Part shown: positions 59,940 through 64,000 of the stretch, piece after piece
Numbering within the stretch: position 1 is the stretch's first letter
Layout of the letters: each line of letters begins with the position of its first letter
NCBI RefSeq assembly: GCF_002224285.1
Contig: NZ_CP022436.1
Span: forward strand, 2,914,001-2,978,000
Length of the DNA stretch: 64,000 bases
Direction of reading: 5' to 3'
From: Arthrobacter sp. YN
Lineage (GTDB): Bacteria > Actinomycetota > Actinomycetes > Actinomycetales > Micrococcaceae
The notes under the pieces: model-generated
Told to the model about the DNA's origin: nothing
What the model saw: only the letters and a program-made list of their open reading frames with translations
The model's database searches: none
Made by a program: the position numbers and the translations under genes

Positions 59940-60568
59940 GCACCCTCACCATTGACCACGTGGTCACGTCAGGCACGTTTTCGCTCGACGGCGGCACCTG
60001 GGACGTCGACAACAATATCTGGATTGTCGGGGACGACTCCGAATGCCTCGTCATCGACCCCGCCCACAACCCTGACGCCATCCTGCAGGCAGTCAACGGC
60101 CGCACCGTCAAAGCCATCCTGCTGACCCATGGCCACGACGACCACATCCGCTCAGCCGGTGAATTCGCGGATCTCGCCAAAGCACCCATCCACCTGCACC
60201 AAGACGACTGGATGCTGTGGCGGGCAGTGTTCCCGGACGTTGACCCCGATGTCGCAATTGCGGACGGCGACCAGTTCACCGTTGCCGGAGCCAGCTTGAA
60301 GGCCGTCCACACGCCCGGGCACTCACCGGGATCCGTTTCCTTCCATTTGCCCAGCGAGGGGACGCTCTTCAGCGGAGACACGCTCTTCCAGGGCGGGCCC
60401 GGTGCGACGGGCCGCTCCTACAGCGACTTCCCCACCATCATCGAGTCCATCCGGACCAAACTGCTGAGCTTGCCGGAAGAGACAGTGGTCCGCACCGGAC
60501 ACGGGGACTCCACCACCATCGGAGCGGAAAAGCCGCACCTTGACGAATGGATCGCCCGAGGGCACTGA
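59936..60568 (+). CDS. MBL-fold hydrolase paired with mscR (210 aa)
   Basis: The metallo-beta-lactamase motif is [14 protein letters not shown] (HxHxDH), with [30 protein letters not shown] and [12 protein letters not shown] supplying the other ligands; this is the glyoxalase II-like layout. Translational coupling to mscR suggests hydrolysis of S-formylmycothiol to formate and mycothiol, which is inference from context. No membrane or signal segment is present. Confidence 0.9.
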   Translation: MSTLTIDHVVTSGTFSLDGGTWDVDNNIWIVGDDSECLVIDPAHNPDAILQAVNGRTVKAILLTHGHDDHIRSAGEFADLAKAPIHLHQDDWMLWRAVFPDVDPDVAIADGDQFTVAGASLKAVHTPGHSPGSVSFHLPSEGTLFSGDTLFQGGPGATGRSYSDFPTIIESIRTKLLSLPEETVVRTGHGDSTTIGAEKPHLDEWIARGH

Positions 60569-60602
60569 CGCAGGCGAGCTAGCCTCCGGGGTTTGGAGGG
60601 CC

Positions 60603-60618
60603 AGGGACTTGCGTCCCT
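60603..60618. terminator. Small hairpin between converging MBL and ligase genes
   Basis: AGGGAC, TTGC, GTCCCT form a short stem overlapping the stop of the ligase gene. It is weak and lacks a T-run. Confidence 0.3.
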
Positions 60619-61363
60619 AGCCCAGCAGACCCCGGAAGTCGCCGTCGACGACGTCCGCGTACCCGCGGTAGGCCTCGATGACGGCATCCTCCACGGTCTG
60701 GACATCCAGGTGCGGCAGCAGGTCGTTGGCGGCGCCGGCGGTTGCAGGATCCCAGTCAAGGCCCAACGCCGCGTAGCTGGCCGTCAGGACGTCACGGATG
60801 GGCTTGGAGTTTTCCACCACAATCACGGAGCTGAAGAGCCAGCCCCCGGAGACTACCCGCTGGGCGGTGCCGATCAGTTTGATGCTGTGGGCCGGAAAGT
60901 CAGGGTCCTCGCCGTGGACGCTGAATTCACCAGGGCAGTACTCCCCAGGGATCTCGCCGACGGCGGCGTGGACACCAACGCTTCGAAGCGCGCCGGCCAG
61001 CAGCTCACCGAACTCCGAAAACCGGGCCTTGGCACGCACGATCGCGTCCGGATGCGGCTCAATGTGGTCAATGACCAACGTCCCCTGGTGATAGGCAGCC
61101 GCGCGTCCGCCGGCTTTCCGGATCAGGGGTTCGAACCCCAGCTTCCTGCAGGCTTCCGCCGCTGCGGGAAAGCCAGGGAGGTTCGCATCCCGTTGTCCGA
61201 ACGCCACAGTTGGCTGGGGACGGTACAGGCGAAGCGAAGGGCCCAACTGCCCATTGCGGGCTCGCTGCAACAGCTCCAAAGCAAAATCCAGGTCTTTGGC
61301 AGCACCCATGGATTCCAGCTGGCGATAAGCAGTGAGCTGCGCCGTGGCTGCTTCGGCCCGCAT
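60617..61363 (-). CDS. Lipoate/biotin-protein ligase-like protein (248 aa)
   Basis: The BPL/LplA/LipB catalytic domain is indicated by RPQPTVAFGQRDANLPGF, the lysine-region motif LIRKAGGRAAAYHQGTLVIDHI and SIKLIGTAQRVVSGGWLFSSVI. The Lys of the IKLIGTAQR segment matches the conserved ligase position. Substrate is uncertain, lipoate being likeliest. The ATG shares a base with the thioesterase stop (TGATG) and has GAGGAAGAG upstream, so it is co-translated with that gene. Confidence 0.85.
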   Translation of the reverse strand: MRAEAATAQLTAYRQLESMGAAKDLDFALELLQRARNGQLGPSLRLYRPQPTVAFGQRDANLPGFPAAAEACRKLGFEPLIRKAGGRAAAYHQGTLVIDHIEPHPDAIVRAKARFSEFGELLAGALRSVGVHAAVGEIPGEYCPGEFSVHGEDPDFPAHSIKLIGTAQRVVSGGWLFSSVIVVENSKPIRDVLTASYAALGLDWDPATAGAANDLLPHLDVQTVEDAVIEAYRGYADVVDGDFRGLLG

Positions 61364-62166
61364 CAGCTCTTCCTCAACGTCAGGATCTGTTCGGCCCTGC
61401 CGAACGGCCCATTGATGTCGTGGAGCACCGTGGAAGTCAGGCCAATGCCGTCGGCTCCGAACGAGACTTTGTTGTCCAGGCCCAGCCATTCACCGGACGG
61501 CGCCCGGTACATGTGGATCTGGAGGTCAACGTTGGGAAAAATGTAGCTGTTTTCGCCGGGAGGGACCCTGGCGGCGATGCCATTGGCGGTATCCACCAGA
61601 CCCATCAACCGTGCAAGATCCGAACTGTCGTCGCGGTCGGTCAGAGGATGCGAGGTGCGGATCCACACTTTGCCTGATCCAGGCCGGTGGCCCTCCGCCA
61701 GGCGCATTTCCAGGGAACGGATGTAGCCACCTGGCCACACACTTGCACCCTCCCACGGCTTGCATTCGTCGGGGGCCGGCATGGGCTCGTCCTCAACTGC
61801 TGCTACGGCGCTGGTATCGCTGGTCACCATGCGCCACGCAGCGGCACGGATGGCTACACGGCCTCCAGCGGAGAGCTCGGCTTGGATGAGCTCGATGGTC
61901 CGGCCCGGCCTCAACGTTGAGGTGGTGACCTGGAACTCGCCGCCGGGAATCAGCCCCAGGATTTCATAGCTGAGCCGCGCCATGCGGACATCGTCCCGGG
62001 GCTCATGCCTGGCAAGGGCGTCTGCCATGATGCCCGACGCCGGGGCCATATGTTGCTCATGCGGATTCCACGCACCTTGGGCATGGATGGTGGACCTGTA
62101 ACGGCCCTGGCCCAACGATTCGTAATAAAAATCGCCATCCGCCAGTTCCGGTAATGCAGTAGTCAA
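61363..62166 (-). CDS. Acyl-CoA thioesterase-family protein, double hotdog (267 aa)
   Basis: Two tandem hotdog-like halves are indicated by GAWNPHEQHMAPASGIMADALARH ... MARLSYEILGLIPGGEFQV and later ARLMGLVDTANGIAARVPPGENSYIFPNVDLQIHMYR, with a conserved Asp/Asn near the second helix. It resembles TesB/DUF-type thioesterases of actinobacteria. The start is TTG with AAAGG 7 bases upstream. Substrate is unknown. It lies 31 bases after the membrane protein gene on the same strand. Confidence 0.82.
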   Translation of the reverse strand: MTTALPELADGDFYYESLGQGRYRSTIHAQGAWNPHEQHMAPASGIMADALARHEPRDDVRMARLSYEILGLIPGGEFQVTTSTLRPGRTIELIQAELSAGGRVAIRAAAWRMVTSDTSAVAAVEDEPMPAPDECKPWEGASVWPGGYIRSLEMRLAEGHRPGSGKVWIRTSHPLTDRDDSSDLARLMGLVDTANGIAARVPPGENSYIFPNVDLQIHMYRAPSGEWLGLDNKVSFGADGIGLTSTVLHDINGPFGRAEQILTLRKS

Positions 62167-62197
62167 CCCGAGCCTTTCGCCGATCCAGCAGTAGAAC

Positions 62198-62683
62198 TCA
62201 GACCACTGTATCCGCTGATTTGGCCGCCGAACGACGCCTGCGGACCACTATCCAGACGATGACGGCGGCCATTACCACAACCCCCAGCCCGGCCCCCACA
62301 GGCGATGCCGCCGCAACCGCCAGCCAGGCCTCCAAGGCTGCCAGCCCGATGGTGGCATACAGCAACGCCCACATGAGCGAACCGGCAATTGCTGCGGGCA
62401 GGTATCTGCGAAGCGGCATGCGGGCTGCACCTGCTGCAAGGTTGATGGCCGTCTGCAGGCCAATGGTCAGGAAGGAAAGTACGACGGCGTACGGTCCCCA
62501 CCGCTGGATGAGGACTTGGGCACGGGCTGCTTTGGGACGCTCCAGGGCTCTGCCGAAGCGGGTGTGGGCGAAACCGGCCACGGCACCCCGTCCGATCCAG
62601 TACGTGACGTTGACCCGGATCATGACAATCGCAAAGAGCGCCGCGAGGGCGACGCCGAAGGGCAAGCTCATGATCTGATCCAC
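62198..62683 (-). CDS. Small VTT/DedA-like membrane protein (161 aa)
   Basis: Four or so hydrophobic helices, with a loop carrying RGAVAGFAHTRFGRALERPKAARAQVLIQRWGPYAVVLSFLTIGLQTAINLAAGAARMPLRRYLPA, in the manner of SNARE-associated (DedA/VTT) proteins; a C-terminal basic RRRRSAAK ends it. The start is GTG at 62683 or ATG at 62671. An iron-box-like sequence lies directly before the start. It may be first of a three-gene operon with the thioesterase and ligase. Confidence 0.75.
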   Translation of the reverse strand: MDQIMSLPFGVALAALFAIVMIRVNVTYWIGRGAVAGFAHTRFGRALERPKAARAQVLIQRWGPYAVVLSFLTIGLQTAINLAAGAARMPLRRYLPAAIAGSLMWALLYATIGLAALEAWLAVAAASPVGAGLGVVVMAAVIVWIVVRRRRSAAKSADTVV

Positions 62684-62703
62684 TCGACTTAGGCTACCCT
62701 AAG
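62684..62703 (-). promoter_or_regulatory. DtxR/IdeR iron-box-like palindrome at the start of the membrane protein gene
   Basis: CTTAGGCTACCCTAAG (62688-62703) is an inverted repeat with 6-base arms. In the register TCGACTTAGGCTACCCTAA it agrees with the DtxR-family consensus TTAGGTTAGGCTAACCTAA at 14 of 19 positions. It sits a few bases before the GTG, where a repressor would block a near-leaderless transcript. Confidence 0.45.
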
Positions 62704-62763
62704 CAGCGACTCATTGAGGATTCGATCCCGCGGCCCGGGCGAAGCAAACCCTAGGATGAGTCC

Positions 62764-63735
62764 ATGGATCTCCGCGATGCCGCCCAAGAGCTGTACGCCG
62801 TGCCGCCCCGTGACTTCACTACCGAACGAACTGCCTTGGCCCGCAAAGCCAAGGAAGACGGAGAAAAGGACCTGGCCAAGGAGATCGCAGGCCTGCCCAA
62901 ACCGGCGGCCGGTGCCTGGGCCATCAACATGCTGTCCGTTCACAAGCCTGAGGTGATTGACGGCGTCGTGCGTTTCGGCGTTGCCCTCAGAACCGCCCAG
63001 GAGGAGGGTGACGCGGAAGCGTTTCGTGAGCTCGGACAGCAGCGGCAAGGGCACCTGACTTCGGCCGTGCATGCCGCAAAGGATCTTGCCACCGACCTGG
63101 GGACACCCCTCAGTGCAGCGGCTGCAGCCGACGTGGAACAAACACTCCGTGCAGCCATGGCCGACGCCGGCGCGGCTGCCGCCGTCGGCACAGGCCGGCT
63201 GGTACGGGGGCTCAGCGGCAGCGGCTTCGAAGCAGTGGACCTCACAGGTGCAGTTGCTGCGGCCGCACCCGGGGACCTTGATGTCCCCGAACAGGAGGTC
63301 GCCGCGAAGCCGGCGCCAAAGAAGGAGGCTGCGTCCCGAACCAAAGAGGAGTCCCTTCCCAAAGCCGCGGCACCGAAGAAGAAGCCACCGGAAGAAGAGG
63401 CTACGTCGTTGGCGGATCGCCGGGCCGCCAAGCAACGGGCAGCGTTGAAGGTAGCTCAAGAAGAGTTCGATGCCGCAGACCAGGAGGCCGCGGAGGCCGA
63501 AGCGACGGCATCCTCAGCCTGGGATGTCGTCAACGAACTCTCAGCACGCCGAACACGCCTCAAGTCCGACATTGAGGACGCCAAAAAGCGCCTGTCCTCG
63601 CTGGAAGCGGAACTTATTGGCCTGACCAGGGACACTGAGGCGGCGGAATCCCTGAAGAAACGTTCAGTCAGGGAGGCTGCCCAAAAACGACGCGCTGCAG
63701 ACCAAGCCCAGCGGCGCGTGGACCGGCTGGGCTAG
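62764..63735 (+). CDS. Conserved actinobacterial coiled-coil protein (323 aa)
   Basis: The N-terminal 150 residues are helical, with [32 protein letters not shown] and [13 protein letters not shown] Lys/Ala/Pro-rich linker follows, then a long C-terminal coiled coil ([30 protein letters not shown] onward). I recall similar proteins as hypotheticals in Micrococcales and mycobacteria, but no function. No signal or membrane segment is seen. Its TAG shares bases with the converging Rieske gene stop. Confidence 0.82.
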   Translation: MDLRDAAQELYAVPPRDFTTERTALARKAKEDGEKDLAKEIAGLPKPAAGAWAINMLSVHKPEVIDGVVRFGVALRTAQEEGDAEAFRELGQQRQGHLTSAVHAAKDLATDLGTPLSAAAAADVEQTLRAAMADAGAAAAVGTGRLVRGLSGSGFEAVDLTGAVAAAAPGDLDVPEQEVAAKPAPKKEAASRTKEESLPKAAAPKKKPPEEEATSLADRRAAKQRAALKVAQEEFDAADQEAAEAEATASSAWDVVNELSARRTRLKSDIEDAKKRLSSLEAELIGLTRDTEAAESLKKRSVREAAQKRRAADQAQRRVDRLG

Positions 63736-64000
63736 TTCTCTTTCTTACCGACGGACTTTTCCAGGGGACGGGTGGCGGGCCCCTCCAAGTACTTGCCCTC
63801 TGGTGTGAAGCGGGAGCCGTGCAGCGGACAATCCCAGGACTTCTCGGCGTCGTTCCAGCTCAGGAGGCCACCCAGGTGCGTGCAGGTGGCAGAGACTCTG
63901 CAGACCGTCCCTTCCACAGTGGACACGGCCGCTGGCTCACCCTTGTACAACCCGACGACGCCTGTCCCCTCCGGTGGGCGGGTTTCGTCGGTGATCTCGG
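63732..64000 (-). CDS. Rieske [2Fe-2S] oxidoreductase, C-terminal part, cut by the window edge
   Basis: The visible part has the Rieske ligands CTHLGG and CPLHGSRF, followed by [18 protein letters not shown]. In the frame it continues upstream as [20 protein letters not shown], so the gene extends past 64000. This arrangement is common at the C-terminus of FAD-dependent oxidoreductases with a Rieske tail, which is the likely identity; the FAD part is outside the window. A stand-alone Rieske ferredoxin is the alternative. Confidence 0.82.
   Translation of the reverse strand, partial: EITDETRPPEGTGVVGLYKGEPAAVSTVEGTVCRVSATCTHLGGLLSWNDAEKSWDCPLHGSRFTPEGKYLEGPATRPLEKSVGKKEN

Noticed and set aside
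61118..61142. GGTTCGAACCCC resembling a tRNA T-loop
   Set aside because: It lies inside the ligase-like coding region and no acceptor stem, anticodon arm or D-arm can be built around it.

Overview
The window is GC-rich chromosomal DNA from a high-GC Gram-positive bacterium, most likely Arthrobacter or Paenarthrobacter (Micrococcaceae). This rests on protein flavour, frequent GTG and TTG starts, mycothiol-linked genes (mycoredoxin, S-hydroxymethyl-mycothiol dehydrogenase), a phosphatidylinositol-phosphate synthase, and a gene order that tracks the Mycobacterium tuberculosis backbone from nusB-aro-alaS through hisS-relA-secDF-ruvABC-yebC-pdxT to pdxS-pgsA-HIT-thrS. It is a core housekeeping region: no insertion sequence, prophage, CRISPR array, rRNA or tRNA was found, and no gene-free stretch exceeds 300 bases.

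Layout. 1-8117 (minus strand) is the pyrimidine operon pyrR-pyrB-pyrC-(PH-like membrane protein)-carA-carB-pyrF, tightly overlapped and preceded by a PyrR-type RNA element that covers the pyrR ribosome binding site. A divergent PrsW-type membrane protease follows (8273-9523). 9592-20044 (minus) holds nusB-efp, then a TPR protein with aroB-aroK-aroC-aroE, mltG, ruvX and alaS; MltG carries an unusual His/Asp tandem-repeat tract. 20159-28169 holds two small alaS-linked membrane proteins, rpsD, rarA, a Vms1/VLRF1-like protein that seems to lack its catalytic loop, a GNAT protein, aspS and hisS.

28378-31522 (plus) holds a membrane-anchored cyclophilin-like protein, a DUF349 protein and a frameshifted conserved gene. 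31519-41339 (minus) holds relA, secF-secD-yajC, ruvB-ruvA-ruvC, yebC and pdxT. 41442-43543 (plus) is murT-gatD for peptidoglycan amidation, followed by a CapA-like lipoprotein and an M3 peptidase. 46959-51381 (minus) is pdxS, pgsA, an HIT-family Ap4A phosphorylase-type gene and thrS; the patA/pimA genes that sit between pgsA and pdxS in mycobacteria are absent.

51513-55362 is a DUF6504-dnaE2 mutagenesis operon under a clear SOS-box-like palindrome, without imuB. The last part is more accessory: an FAD monooxygenase/TetR pair with a shared palindrome, an unknown 129-aa protein, an SRAP (abasic-site shielding) protein, mycoredoxin, a mycothiol-dependent formaldehyde oxidation pair, a lipoate-ligase-like/thioesterase/VTT-like membrane protein group with an iron-box-like site, a coiled-coil protein and the 3' end of a Rieske oxidoreductase.

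No clearly new multi-gene system is present. The best leads are the deleted catalytic loop in the VLRF1-like protein, the His-repeat MltG, the imuB-less SOS operon and a 75-bp nested inverted repeat upstream of the mycothiol dehydrogenase.
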